NCBI GenBank assembly: GCA_030425905.1 | Contig: JAUHZT010000007.1 | Coordinates: 1 to 48,049, forward strand | Reading direction: 5' to 3' | DNA: 48,049 bases | Origin: Gammaproteobacteria bacterium | GTDB lineage: Bacteria; Pseudomonadota; Gammaproteobacteria; Steroidobacterales; Woeseiaceae | The notes under the pieces: model-generated | Database searches by the model: none | The model's input: only the letters and a program-made list of their open reading frames with translations | Told to the model about the DNA's origin: nothing | Position numbers and translations under genes: made by a program | In this document: one piece after another, positions 9,906 to 17,624 of the stretch | Layout of the letters: each line of letters starts with the position of its first letter | How positions within the stretch are numbered: the stretch's first letter is position 1

Positions 9906-9922
9906 ACAGGGATTTCCCCTGT
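9906..9922 (-). other. Inverted repeat in the leader region of the TonB-dependent receptor gene
   Basis: ACAGGG and CCCTGT flank a 5-base centre, 64 bases upstream of the receptor start. It could be a small operator or a leader stem. The rest of the 223-base gap 9843-10065 must hold the two divergent promoters; I see only weak candidates, for example TTGTAA with TCTATA 17 bases later on the plus strand. Confidence 0.25.
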
Positions 9923-10065
9923 AACCATTTGCCAATGATGCGAGATCGCAACAGTATTGTAAATGTTTTGTTCTCAGCCTCTATAACAGGGGTCAGAATG
10001 TTGCAAATACACAACAGCGGCGCAAGAATGCTCCAGGCAACGAACTTTACATAAGGGGATAGAGG

Positions 10066-11007
10066 ATGCCGGACTACCTGATTGCCGTTCGCAATACGCA
10101 CGCAGGACGCTTTGGCAATGAGCCAGGCCCCGTGCGATTCCTGCGGGTGCCGGACGGAGCCGACCCGCAACCCGAACAGCGTATTTCGCGCAAAATGTGG
10201 GTTGACGAGGTACTGGCACACGCTCACACAGGCCGCAACCCGCTGACCGGCAAAGGTTGCGGCGACATTGTCGTGCTCGTGCACGGCTACAACACGACCC
10301 CGGCGGCGGTGCTCGCAAGACACCGGCAACTGCAGCGTGACCTGCCCGCGGCCGGCTTCAATGGCACCCTCGTCAGCTTTGACTGGCCGAGCGACGACCG
10401 GGCGATTAACTACCTCGAAGACCGCAGCGATGCGAAAATCACGGCCCTCAAACTCGTGGACGACGGCATCGCCACACTGGCGGCAACGCAATACCGCGGC
10501 TGCGAAATTAACTTGCACGTCGTCGCGCACTCAATGGGCTGCTACGTACTGCGCGAAGCCTTCGACGACGCGGATGACCGCCCTGCGATCGCCGCAAGTA
10601 ACTGGAATGTCTCGCAAATCTGCCTGGTAGGCGCTGACATTTCGAGCACATCAATGAGCGCTGGCGACGCCCGTTCACGCTCGCTCTACAGGCACTGCAC
10701 ACGGCTGACGAATTACCAGAACCCCTACGACGCTGTGCTAAAACTCTCCGACGTCAAACGTGCCGGCGTCGCGCCGCGCGCAGGACGCCGCGGCCTGCCC
10801 GGTGACGCGCCGTCGAATGCCGTCAACGTCAATTGCGGCCGCTACTTCAACCAGACCTTCGCCGATCGCCGCGACAACGGACACTCCTGGCACTTTGCAG
10901 ACCCGGTATTTCTTGCGGATCTTGCACAAACACTGGCCGGGAATCTCGACCGACGCGTGGTCGCCCGCCGGGTCAGCGACGAAAGCGGCAACCTGCTGCT
11001 CGCGTGA
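10066..11007 (+). CDS. Alpha/beta-hydrolase family protein (DUF900-like)
   Basis: A predicted cytoplasmic serine hydrolase of 313 residues with no signal peptide. It has the oxyanion-hole region VVLVHGYNTTP (about 69-79), TLVSFDWPS (about 101-109) as in DUF900-type hydrolases, the nucleophile elbow VVAHSMGCY (Ser about 156), a candidate acid in NPYDAVLKLSD (Asp about 222) and a candidate His in NGHSWHF (about 273 or 276). The triad looks complete. The substrate is unknown; relatives have esterase or lipase folds. The ATG is preceded by the purine-rich AAGGGGATAGAGG. The following ParA-type gene is on the same strand about 100 bases later, so cotranscription is possible but not shown. Confidence 0.8.
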   Translation: MPDYLIAVRNTHAGRFGNEPGPVRFLRVPDGADPQPEQRISRKMWVDEVLAHAHTGRNPLTGKGCGDIVVLVHGYNTTPAAVLARHRQLQRDLPAAGFNGTLVSFDWPSDDRAINYLEDRSDAKITALKLVDDGIATLAATQYRGCEINLHVVAHSMGCYVLREAFDDADDRPAIAASNWNVSQICLVGADISSTSMSAGDARSRSLYRHCTRLTNYQNPYDAVLKLSDVKRAGVAPRAGRRGLPGDAPSNAVNVNCGRYFNQTFADRRDNGHSWHFADPVFLADLAQTLAGNLDRRVVARRVSDESGNLLLA

Positions 11008-11109
11008 CGACAGGCTTTTCAAGTATTATGTGAACCGGCTCAAGGACCTTCGCTCGGCCAATTGCTAAGTTGCAATCTCTACAGCTTTCAGTTGTTTGCG
11101 GAAATTATC

Positions 11110-11877
11110 TTGAATACACGGCACCATGGAAACCGAAACCGGATCGTCATTCTGAACCCCAAGGGGGGCTGCGGAAAATCGACGCTCGCAACGAATATCG
11201 CCGCTTGCTATGCGCAGCGCGATTCGGTGCCGGCCATCATGGATTACGACCCGCAGGGCTCGACCATGGCCTGGCTTGAACGGCGGCCGAAAGACCTGCC
11301 GCCGATACACGGGGTGGCCGCGTACAAGAACTCGATGCAGGCAACCCGGAGCTGGCAGCTGCGGGTACCGAACGAAACAAAAAACCTGATCATCGATTCG
11401 CCCGCCGGCGTGACGCACGACGATCTGCGCGAACTGACGCGAGACTCGTCGAGCATCCTGATCCCGGTGCTGCCCTCGCTAATGGACATCCATGCCGCAT
11501 CGCGGTGTATTGCTGACTTGCTGCTGGTTGCCAAGATTGACCGCAGCGAACGCAAACTCGCCGTGGTTGCGAACCGTACTCGCAAGAACACCAAGAGCCT
11601 GGAACGACTCATGCGCTTCCTCGACTCACTGGGTATTCCGATTATTTCGGTGCTCCGCGACAGTCAGAATTTCGTGCACTCTGCGGAACAGGGCATCGGC
11701 CTGCACGAAATGCAGCCGTCGAAAGTCAAACCGGATGTGCAGGAGATTAATCGCATCGTGGACTGGCTGGATGGCTGGGAAGAGCGGCGCCGGCAATCGC
11801 TGGAAACGACGGATATCGTGCGACCGGCGCGACCGATCATGTCTTTGCTGCGCAAGCCCGGTTTCGGATCGGCCTGA
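11110..11877 (+). CDS. ParA/MinD-family ATPase (orphan)
   Basis: A cytoplasmic deviant-Walker-A ATPase of the ParA/MinD superfamily that normally positions DNA or protein cargo on the nucleoid. The deviant Walker A motif NPKGGCGKST is near the N-terminus, then MDYDPQGSTMAWLE (ParA motif) and LIIDSPAGV (Walker B region). No ParB, parS-like repeats or partner gene lies beside it, so it is unlikely to be the main chromosome-partition ATPase. The open frame can begin at TTG 11062, but TTG at 11110 sits right before the domain and has GGAA about 7 bases upstream; no in-frame ATG exists near the start. A short inverted repeat (ATTGC, GCAAT; 11061-11076) lies just upstream. Confidence 0.82.
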   Translation: MNTRHHGNRNRIVILNPKGGCGKSTLATNIAACYAQRDSVPAIMDYDPQGSTMAWLERRPKDLPPIHGVAAYKNSMQATRSWQLRVPNETKNLIIDSPAGVTHDDLRELTRDSSSILIPVLPSLMDIHAASRCIADLLLVAKIDRSERKLAVVANRTRKNTKSLERLMRFLDSLGIPIISVLRDSQNFVHSAEQGIGLHEMQPSKVKPDVQEINRIVDWLDGWEERRRQSLETTDIVRPARPIMSLLRKPGFGSA

Positions 11878-11888
11878 CCCAGCCCGAG

Positions 11889-12857
11889 CTAGCCCGCCTG
11901 GATTGACGCAAACAGGTCAGCGTCGACATTACCACCACTCAGTACGGCGACCGTGGTCTTGCCAGTGGTAGCCACCTTCCGGGTGAGAATAGCCGCCAAC
12001 GCCACCGCCCCACCCGGCTCCACCACCAGTTTCAGCTCACGAAACGCAAAGCGCATCGCTTCTTTGACTTCATCATCACTGACCAGCAGGGCCTCAACAC
12101 CCAGCGAGCGGTTAATCCCGAAGGTAATCTCACCGGGCATGGACGTTTGCAGTGCATCGCAAATCGATCGTGCATTGGCGTCAACGCGCTGGCGCTCACC
12201 CGCACGAAAAGAACGCGCCGTATCGTCAAAGTGTTCGGGCTCCACGGCATACACCTGAACCTTCGGCAGCAACGCCTTCAGTGCTATCGCCGAGCCGGAG
12301 GTTAGACCCCCTCCGCCGCAGCAAATAAGCACCTGCTCGGGCACATCGCCAAGCGACTGACACTCCTCGGTAATCTCAAGCCCAACGGTGCCCTGACCGG
12401 CAATGATATGAACATGGTCGTAGGACGGCACGAGTTCAGCGCCGCGCTTTTTGCCCAGTTCGCGCGCGATTTCCTCGCGGTCGGCCGTATACCGATCGTA
12501 GAGTATGACCTCACCACCCAGCTTGCGCGTGTTCTCAAGCTTGGAGCGCGGCGCATCCTCGGGCATGACGATCGCGGCCGCAATACCCAGCATTCGTGCC
12601 GCGCTCGCCACACCTTGCGCGTGGTTGCCTGACGACCATGCAACCACACCGCGCGCCGCCTGTGCCGGCGTAAGCTGGCTGAGCAGATTGTAGGCGCCAC
12701 GAATTTTGAACGAGCCTGTACGTTGCAAGCATTCCGCCTTGAGCAACACGCGGCCACCCGCAATCTCATTGAGCACCTGGTTTTCGATGAGCGGCGTCCG
12801 GACAGCCACACCGTCGAGACGACTGGCAGCCTGCTCTATGTCAGCGAGCGTCAGCAA
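11889..12857 (-). CDS. Threonine/serine dehydratase family PLP enzyme
   Basis: A fold-type II PLP enzyme that deaminates threonine or serine, or a close relative acting on 3-hydroxyaspartate. The PLP lysine lies in GSFKIRGAYN, the substrate loop is SSGNHAQGVA, and the phosphate-binding glycine loop is CCGGGGLTSG. It ends without an ACT regulatory domain, which favours a catabolic form over biosynthetic IlvA. The open frame reaches an ATG at 12896, but that lies inside the upstream pterin dehydratase gene. The TTG at 12857 gives MLTLADIEQAA, the usual family N-terminus, so I use it (322 residues). It follows the pterin dehydratase stop by 11 bases, suggesting an operon. Exact substrate unresolved. 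Confidence 0.88.
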   Translation of the reverse strand: MLTLADIEQAASRLDGVAVRTPLIENQVLNEIAGGRVLLKAECLQRTGSFKIRGAYNLLSQLTPAQAARGVVAWSSGNHAQGVASAARMLGIAAAIVMPEDAPRSKLENTRKLGGEVILYDRYTADREEIARELGKKRGAELVPSYDHVHIIAGQGTVGLEITEECQSLGDVPEQVLICCGGGGLTSGSAIALKALLPKVQVYAVEPEHFDDTARSFRAGERQRVDANARSICDALQTSMPGEITFGINRSLGVEALLVSDDEVKEAMRFAFRELKLVVEPGGAVALAAILTRKVATTGKTTVAVLSGGNVDADLFASIQAG

Positions 12858-12868
12858 TTCAACACAAC

Positions 12869-13201
12869 CTAGAGCCGGTCGACTTTGGCGGCGCAAATAA
12901 AATCATTGTCCGTAAGTCCTTTGACAGCATGCGTCGAGAATGACACTTCGCAGCTTCCATAGTTAAGCACCAGTTGTGGATGGTGTCCCTCACTGATTGC
13001 TATCCAGGCTACGGCATTGGCAAACCCGAGCGTCCGGCTATACGCGGGAAACTCGAATGTGCGCAGAATGCTTGAACCATCGGGACTAAACTTCCAGTCC
13101 TTGTGCAGTCCTTTCATCAGATGCCCTGCCTGTTCCGCCGTCAATGGGGGTATGCCACCCTCGCAGGGTTTGCAGTGTTGGTCGGCCAGCTCTTCGCGCA
13201 T
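12869..13201 (-). CDS. phhB: Pterin-4a-carbinolamine dehydratase
   Basis: This enzyme dehydrates 4a-hydroxytetrahydrobiopterin to regenerate the pterin cofactor after aromatic-amino-acid hydroxylation; homologues without such a hydroxylase also occur. The 110-residue protein starts MREELADQHCKPCEGG, a common N-terminus in this family, followed by WKFSPDG, FEFPAYSRTLGFANAVAWIA and the signature EGHHPQLVLNYGSCEVSFSTH with the catalytic His pair, then GLTDNDFICAAKVD. Ten additional upstream codons are open but unlikely to be used. No phenylalanine hydroxylase gene is in the window. The symbol follows the bacterial name for the family and is tentative. Confidence 0.93.
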   Translation of the reverse strand: MREELADQHCKPCEGGIPPLTAEQAGHLMKGLHKDWKFSPDGSSILRTFEFPAYSRTLGFANAVAWIAISEGHHPQLVLNYGSCEVSFSTHAVKGLTDNDFICAAKVDRL

Positions 13202-13229
13202 GTGCGGCAGTATAACAACGTCAACCAAC

Positions 13230-13245
13230 AAGGGTCAGGCCCCTT
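13230..13245. repeat. REP-like short palindrome
   Basis: AAGGG and CCCTT flank TCAGGC, resembling GGGGTCAGxCCCC-type extragenic palindromes common in proteobacteria. It lies in the 80-base gap between the OmpA-like gene and the pterin dehydratase gene. A partial similar string (ACAGGGGTCAGA) occurs near 9986. No associated REP transposase is present. Confidence 0.35.
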
Positions 13246-13281
13246 AGCAAGGCGGCCCGACCCCGATGCTGGCACTAATGG

Positions 13282-14004
13282 CTAAGGGTTCGATGCAAAC
13301 GCGTTTGGATCCTCGATAAAAACCTTGAGACTGACCCGCCGCTCAAAGGCCAGACTGTCGATTGACGCATCAGGTGCCGCAACTTCGCCGTGCGCCACTT
13401 CGCTGATTCGCTCCGGGCTGACGCCTGCCTGCACTAGCTGGTCGCGTACGTAGCTGACCCGTTGCTCAGAAAGCTGCTGGTTGTAGTTGGCCGCACCGCG
13501 CTCATCCGCAAAGCCGTCGAGATGAATCTGGATGTTCGGCATTGATGCCAGCGCCTGGCCGAAAGCGGCGAGACGTTCACTTGTATGCTCCGTCAATGCC
13601 GACTCATCAGTGCGAAACAGCAGGTCCATCTCTATACCGGCCTGCATAAGGCTGAGAAGTTCCGGGTGAGCAATACGTTCGAGCTCTCGCAAGTCGCCGC
13701 TAATCGAGTTCAGGTCGGCACTTAGTGCGCGCACGTCAAGCTCCAGTTCGTCGGCATTGCGTCGTGAGTCTTCGAGCGAGACTGACAATACTTCGATGCT
13801 GTCGTTCTTCTTGTGCAGCGTATCGCCAATCTTGGCGCCAATTGCCGAGCCCACTATAAAACCGATCGGGCCGCCTGCCGCCGCACCGATCACGGCACCG
13901 GCGCCTACGCCAATCGACTCTTCTTTGGAGGCACCTTCTGCCTGTGCGACAGGCACAGACGCAACCACGGTAAGTGCAGTAACAGTCCAGATGAATTTTC
14001 GCAT
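13282..14004 (-). CDS. OmpA-like outer-membrane/peptidoglycan-binding protein with glycine zipper
   Basis: A 240-residue exported protein: signal peptide (FIWTVTALTVVASVPVAQA), a glycine-zipper segment (about 30-60, GVGAGAVIGAAAGGPIGF), a helical region rich in Leu, Asp and Glu likely to form a coiled coil, then an OmpA domain (about 125-232). The OmpA domain has MDLLFRTDES, IHLDGFADERGAANYNQQLSEQR and AFERRVSLKVF. The Asp and Arg of the peptidoglycan (diaminopimelate) pocket are at the expected places. The arrangement resembles PdsO, the OmpA-like protein of dedicated sortase systems, but no sortase is nearby. It starts at ATG 14004 with AAGGA 8 bases upstream. It is the last gene of the minus-strand signalling/VWA run and may anchor it to the wall; a 137-base gap leaves room for its own promoter. 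Confidence 0.88.
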   Translation of the reverse strand: MRKFIWTVTALTVVASVPVAQAEGASKEESIGVGAGAVIGAAAGGPIGFIVGSAIGAKIGDTLHKKNDSIEVLSVSLEDSRRNADELELDVRALSADLNSISGDLRELERIAHPELLSLMQAGIEMDLLFRTDESALTEHTSERLAAFGQALASMPNIQIHLDGFADERGAANYNQQLSEQRVSYVRDQLVQAGVSPERISEVAHGEVAAPDASIDSLAFERRVSLKVFIEDPNAFASNP

Positions 14005-14024
14005 GTTGTGTGTCCTTTGCAGAT

Positions 14025-14043
14025 GAAAGCCACAATAGCTTTC
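14025..14043 (-). other. Small stem-loop in the OmpA-like gene leader
   Basis: GAAAGC and GCTTTC flank a 7-base loop, 20 bases upstream of the start codon and next to the ribosome site. It might influence translation initiation. Short stems like this arise by chance, so support is weak. Confidence 0.2.
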
Positions 14044-14141
14044 GTTGGACACATTACAGCGCCGGAAAACGGCCGCGCTGCGACAGACAAGTGCGAAGCT
14101 CGCGATGAATCGTGGCAAAAAGTGGCAGGCTGAAAATTCCG

Positions 14142-15134
14142 CTAATCGCGACGATTCAAGGCAACAAACGTGCCGCCGTTCCGATCACAAAGAATACGCA
14201 TGAGTTGCGCGAACTGGCGCGCCGTTGGGGGAATTCCACCACCACCGATACCCAGCAATGGAAATCCGACGCCGTGGATACGCACGAGGCGCTCCCCCGT
14301 CGACGTGACCAGATTGACGGATTCGATCTGACGTACAACCCTTTCAATTGAGCCGCCTGAGAATTCGTCGCCAAAGACATAGATGCTTATTTTTTTCTCG
14401 GGCGACCAGAATGCGTTAATTGCGTAAATGATGCCGTCGGCCGGGTTACTGTCGCTGAAAGGCCGCCAGGTTCGCATCGTGTTGATAATGGCTTCTCGGC
14501 GCCCTGGCGTATCCGGAATCCATTTGCCGGCATACTGCTGGAACATGTACTTGCCGTTGTCATTCAGTATCTGGATACCTTTGACTTCGGGATACACGTT
14601 CAGTGTTTCCTCGATCTTGCGAATCGCCCGGTCCCAGTTGTACTGGTGCATGCTGCCCGATGTATCGACAACGAATATCACGTATTCACTGTCAACCGGG
14701 ATTCCGGCAACGGCATCGTCGTCTGCTGCCCGGTAGTAAGGTTGCAGCCGAATCATCTCTTCGGTCAGACGTTGTTTGACAGTACGTAACTCACCTTCAT
14801 CGGCAAGTGACTGCGTCTGCTGCTGTGACAGAGCGTACTGGCCGCGAACAGTGTCCAGTTCGCCCTGCAAACGCGCGAGACTCCGGGTCGACTCCGAGGT
14901 TTGCTCCCGAACATCCTTGAGCTTGCGATTAAGCACGGTCGTCTCACCGCGAATATCGAACAATTCCTGTTGCAAAAGCGCGATCAGGGAATCGAGATCG
15001 TCCTGGGTCTTTTCAATAATCACCGGCTCATAGATCTTGCTAAGCACGAGCAGCAGAATAATTGCCCCGAATCCACAGCAAATACAATCGAGGAACGACA
15101 GGCTGAATGCTTCAACATTGCGACGACGTCTCAT
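14142..15134 (-). CDS. Membrane-anchored von Willebrand A protein with ExbD/MotB-like transmembrane helix (VWA 1)
   Basis: A 330-residue single-pass inner-membrane protein. A basic N-terminus (MRRRRN) is followed by a helix starting SFLDCICCGFGAIILLLVL (about 13-31), so the rest should be periplasmic. A coiled coil (about 40-125) leads into a VWA domain with a complete-looking MIDAS start, VVDTSGSMH (Asp about 157), and FGDEFSGGS later. The FLD at the helix entrance matches the position and context of the proton-carrying Asp in ExbD (PFIDVML) and MotB, and the gene lies three positions downstream of an ExbB-type gene. It is paralogous to the preceding VWA gene, sharing the D-C-x-x-C-G-F-G-A motif. 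GGAGGG lies 6 bases before the ATG. Proton coupling is my inference. Confidence 0.85.
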   Translation of the reverse strand: MRRRRNVEAFSLSFLDCICCGFGAIILLLVLSKIYEPVIIEKTQDDLDSLIALLQQELFDIRGETTVLNRKLKDVREQTSESTRSLARLQGELDTVRGQYALSQQQTQSLADEGELRTVKQRLTEEMIRLQPYYRAADDDAVAGIPVDSEYVIFVVDTSGSMHQYNWDRAIRKIEETLNVYPEVKGIQILNDNGKYMFQQYAGKWIPDTPGRREAIINTMRTWRPFSDSNPADGIIYAINAFWSPEKKISIYVFGDEFSGGSIERVVRQIESVNLVTSTGERLVRIHGVGFPLLGIGGGGIPPTARQFAQLMRILCDRNGGTFVALNRRD

Positions 15135-15151
15135 TGCTTACCCTCCGTCCG

Positions 15152-16255
15152 CTATGGCCAGTCACGGCTGACACTGATTAACGAGCCGCCGGATTCGAAG
15201 GCCATCTCCCAAAAGAGAATTGGCGCTTCGAAATCACCTTCAAGCGGATACAACAGCACATTTACGGGGACGCCGCTCGGCAATTCCCGCGCTGCGGCCC
15301 GAAACAGCGACACGCGCTGCCCGCTGGAAATGGATGTGCGGTTGGATGTCGGAGCATCCATCGTCGGTAATCCATCGGCGAACAACACGATATTGTCGGG
15401 TCGCGGTTGCATTTGGCGTGCGATAGCCAATGCAGCCTGCATGTTGGTGCCGTTGGACGGCACGGTACCGCGCAGCACTCTCACGGCCTCATCGAGTTGC
15501 GAAGAGTCTTCAGCCTTGAGCCAGGTCCCGCCACTGCCCTTGATAACGGGCTCCGCCACGTTATTGAACATGTAGATCTGGAACTCGCTACCGGGTTTGA
15601 TCTGCGCCGTCAGCCAGTCGACGCTGGCTACCACCTGGCGCCATTTGACCGCGCGCAGCTTGTCGGCATCGGACATGTTGCGTCTGCGAATAATATTAAC
15701 GATCGTGTCATCCAGCATGCTGGCGGAACGATCCACCAGGATAAGCGTACGTTGCCCATCAAGCTTGAGCCCGGTCAGGTACTGGCGCGCACCCTGGCCT
15801 TCGTCGTCAAACTCGCGAATACGGTCGCCTTCATTCTGTTGCTCTTCGGCAAGCTTGAGCAGCCGCTCGACTTCAGCTTCCAGCGTCTTGATGTCGGATT
15901 GCAGGTCTTCAACGCGTTCGATCTTGGCAAGTGTGTCGTTATCGTACTTGGACAGCTCGGCACGCAACTCTTCGAGCAACGCGAGGATCTGGTCGATCTG
16001 TCCCTGGGTCGTTTCCTTGCGCGCCTCAAGCTCTTCGATCGTGTTCCTGGCGAGAACGAGGTTCTTGCGCCCCTCAAGGACTTCGACCTCGAGTTTCCTC
16101 GTTTCGGCCATGCGATCATCAGGATCGTCTTCGGTTGTCTCGCGAACCTGCGCATTGATGATCATGAAGAACAAGATAACCGCGCCAAACCCGCAGCTCA
16201 TGCAGTCGAGAAACGACATGCTGAAAATTTGCGAGTCGCGACGTCTACGCGCCAT
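15152..16255 (-). CDS. Membrane-anchored von Willebrand A protein with ExbD/MotB-like transmembrane helix (VWA 2)
   Basis: A 367-residue paralogue of the next gene. It has a basic N-terminus (MARRRRD), a membrane helix starting SFLDCMSCGFGAVILFFMI (about 14-32), a long charged coiled coil (about 45-145), then a VWA domain beginning TLILVDRSASM (MIDAS Asp about 175) with a SNGTNMQAALA segment (MIDAS threonine region) and VLFADGLPT. By the positive-inside rule the VWA domain is periplasmic. Two starts are possible: ATG 16264, overlapping the upstream gene, or ATG 16255, three codons on. The second matches the N-terminus of the paralogue and has GGA 8 bases ahead. It is translationally linked to the Hsp70/FHA gene, whose stop lies at 16245-16247. 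Confidence 0.85.
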   Translation of the reverse strand: MARRRRDSQIFSMSFLDCMSCGFGAVILFFMIINAQVRETTEDDPDDRMAETRKLEVEVLEGRKNLVLARNTIEELEARKETTQGQIDQILALLEELRAELSKYDNDTLAKIERVEDLQSDIKTLEAEVERLLKLAEEQQNEGDRIREFDDEGQGARQYLTGLKLDGQRTLILVDRSASMLDDTIVNIIRRRNMSDADKLRAVKWRQVVASVDWLTAQIKPGSEFQIYMFNNVAEPVIKGSGGTWLKAEDSSQLDEAVRVLRGTVPSNGTNMQAALAIARQMQPRPDNIVLFADGLPTMDAPTSNRTSISSGQRVSLFRAAARELPSGVPVNVLLYPLEGDFEAPILFWEMAFESGGSLISVSRDWP

Positions 16256-17612
16256 CGCTTGCATCCGTCGTGATCAGTCGTAACTCATACCCGGGCGTAC
16301 CGATGCGCAGGACATCGCCAATCTGCAGCACCGCCGATCCGTCGAGCCGATGGCCATTCAAGAAGGTTCCGTAGCGACTGAAGTCGCGTACCACGCACTG
16401 CCCGTTTTCGATCTGCAATGAACAGTGACGGCGCGATACACCCGGTATGTTGCTCGCCAGATCAACCCAGCGTTCGCCGGCAACCGCTTGTGAACCGAGA
16501 TTCAATGCCTGCGACGTCAGTTCGTAGGCCGTATTCTCAAACAGAAGGTGCGTCGGTTGGCCGCCACGGTCCGCCTCACTGGCAATCGTCACTTCGGTGG
16601 CAGCCTGATCCCAGGGTAATTGGCGTAGCAGGCTGACCTGCTGGCTGTTCGGTGCCATGTCGCGGCAACGCCCCAACAGGCCGCGTGCCGTGGCAGCGGC
16701 CTCCAGCACATACACTTCACCGCCCACCCGGGCTTTGAGCATGTCGGCCAGTCCGGGCAACGCTGCGGCCCGGTCACTAAGCTGCAAGGCCGGCGTTTCG
16801 TCGGCCCGGACCAGCGCACGCAACTGGCTGATGATGCGCTGGTACACGGGCGCTGCCTCCGCAATTAATGCCAGCGCATCAATCTGCGCCGCATGACGCA
16901 AGCCGCCGTGCTCCAGTTCAATATCAATCGCGCCACCCGCTGATGCCGCCAGGAGCCATTCGGGCATACGGTCCAGCATCAACTGTTCGGTTTCGGCCGT
17001 GTGAAGCGGATCAAAGCGCGATTGCTGGACGAAAGCTTCGGCCAGACTGCGGATCCAGGCATTGTGCAACGCCACCAGCCCGCTATCCTCGATCAGCATT
17101 GATTTTTCCGCCTGCGCCCGACCGGGCTGTGCCATGCGCGTAAGCATGGTTGAATGCAGGCTTATGTCGACATGCACGAGACGAGCATTCACGTATTCCC
17201 GGCGCGTCGATGCCACTGCCGCATCAACGAGCGCGGCCACGGGCACCCCAAGTTCGTTGCAGATGCCGAGAAACAGGCCCAGCTTGTCGGCGCTCATGTA
17301 AGCAGGCACGGCGACGACCAGCCGGTCGCCCTTGTCAGACACTGCGCGCCACAAGTCTTCTAACTGGCGGCTCACGAGATCAGCCGATGACAGATGCCGG
17401 AAGCGCCGGTCCGGTAGCGCGTCAACGCTGAGGCTGGACCAGAACTTGTCGTGGATATGCCGCGGCTTCACGCGTGCCCATTTGTACGCCGCAACGCCAG
17501 TCACGAGTTGTGCATCATCGAGCAACGCAAAACCCGGCTCGCGATAGAGCACGCCATCGTTCGAGAGTACCGTTACTCCGGCATCATTAATGTCCGCTGC
17601 CAGCAAACTCAT
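16245..17612 (-). CDS. Hsp70/actin-like ATPase-fold protein fused to a C-terminal FHA domain
   Basis: A 455-residue protein with no signal peptide or membrane segment, so probably cytoplasmic. Residues 1 to about 330 show features of the Hsp70/actin fold: an N-terminal strand-turn-strand AADINDAGVTVLSNDG, then VVAVPAYMSADK parallel to the ITVPAYF segment of DnaK, VPVAALVDAAVAST parallel to its NEPTAAAL region, and VHVDISLHST as a phosphate-2-like strand. The first phosphate loop is degenerate, so ATP binding is uncertain. The C-terminal FHA domain (about 370-447) has GVSRRHCSL and YGTFLNG, the phosphothreonine-binding residues. AGGGA lies 5 bases before the ATG. FHA binding to targets of the two cluster kinases is a natural inference. 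I know of no named family for this fusion. Confidence 0.78.
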   Translation of the reverse strand: MSLLAADINDAGVTVLSNDGVLYREPGFALLDDAQLVTGVAAYKWARVKPRHIHDKFWSSLSVDALPDRRFRHLSSADLVSRQLEDLWRAVSDKGDRLVVAVPAYMSADKLGLFLGICNELGVPVAALVDAAVASTRREYVNARLVHVDISLHSTMLTRMAQPGRAQAEKSMLIEDSGLVALHNAWIRSLAEAFVQQSRFDPLHTAETEQLMLDRMPEWLLAASAGGAIDIELEHGGLRHAAQIDALALIAEAAPVYQRIISQLRALVRADETPALQLSDRAAALPGLADMLKARVGGEVYVLEAAATARGLLGRCRDMAPNSQQVSLLRQLPWDQAATEVTIASEADRGGQPTHLLFENTAYELTSQALNLGSQAVAGERWVDLASNIPGVSRRHCSLQIENGQCVVRDFSRYGTFLNGHRLDGSAVLQIGDVLRIGTPGYELRLITTDASDGA

Positions 17613-17624
17613 AGCGATCCCTGG

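Noticed and set aside
9853-10530. Minus-strand 225-codon open frame covering the gap upstream of the alpha/beta hydrolase
   Set aside because: Mostly antisense of the hydrolase; no ribosome site or motif; its extension into the gap is not informative.
15407-16273. Plus-strand 288-codon open frame, and similar frames at 23953-24795 and 46279-47001
   Set aside because: All lie opposite well-supported genes and show no recognisable motifs.
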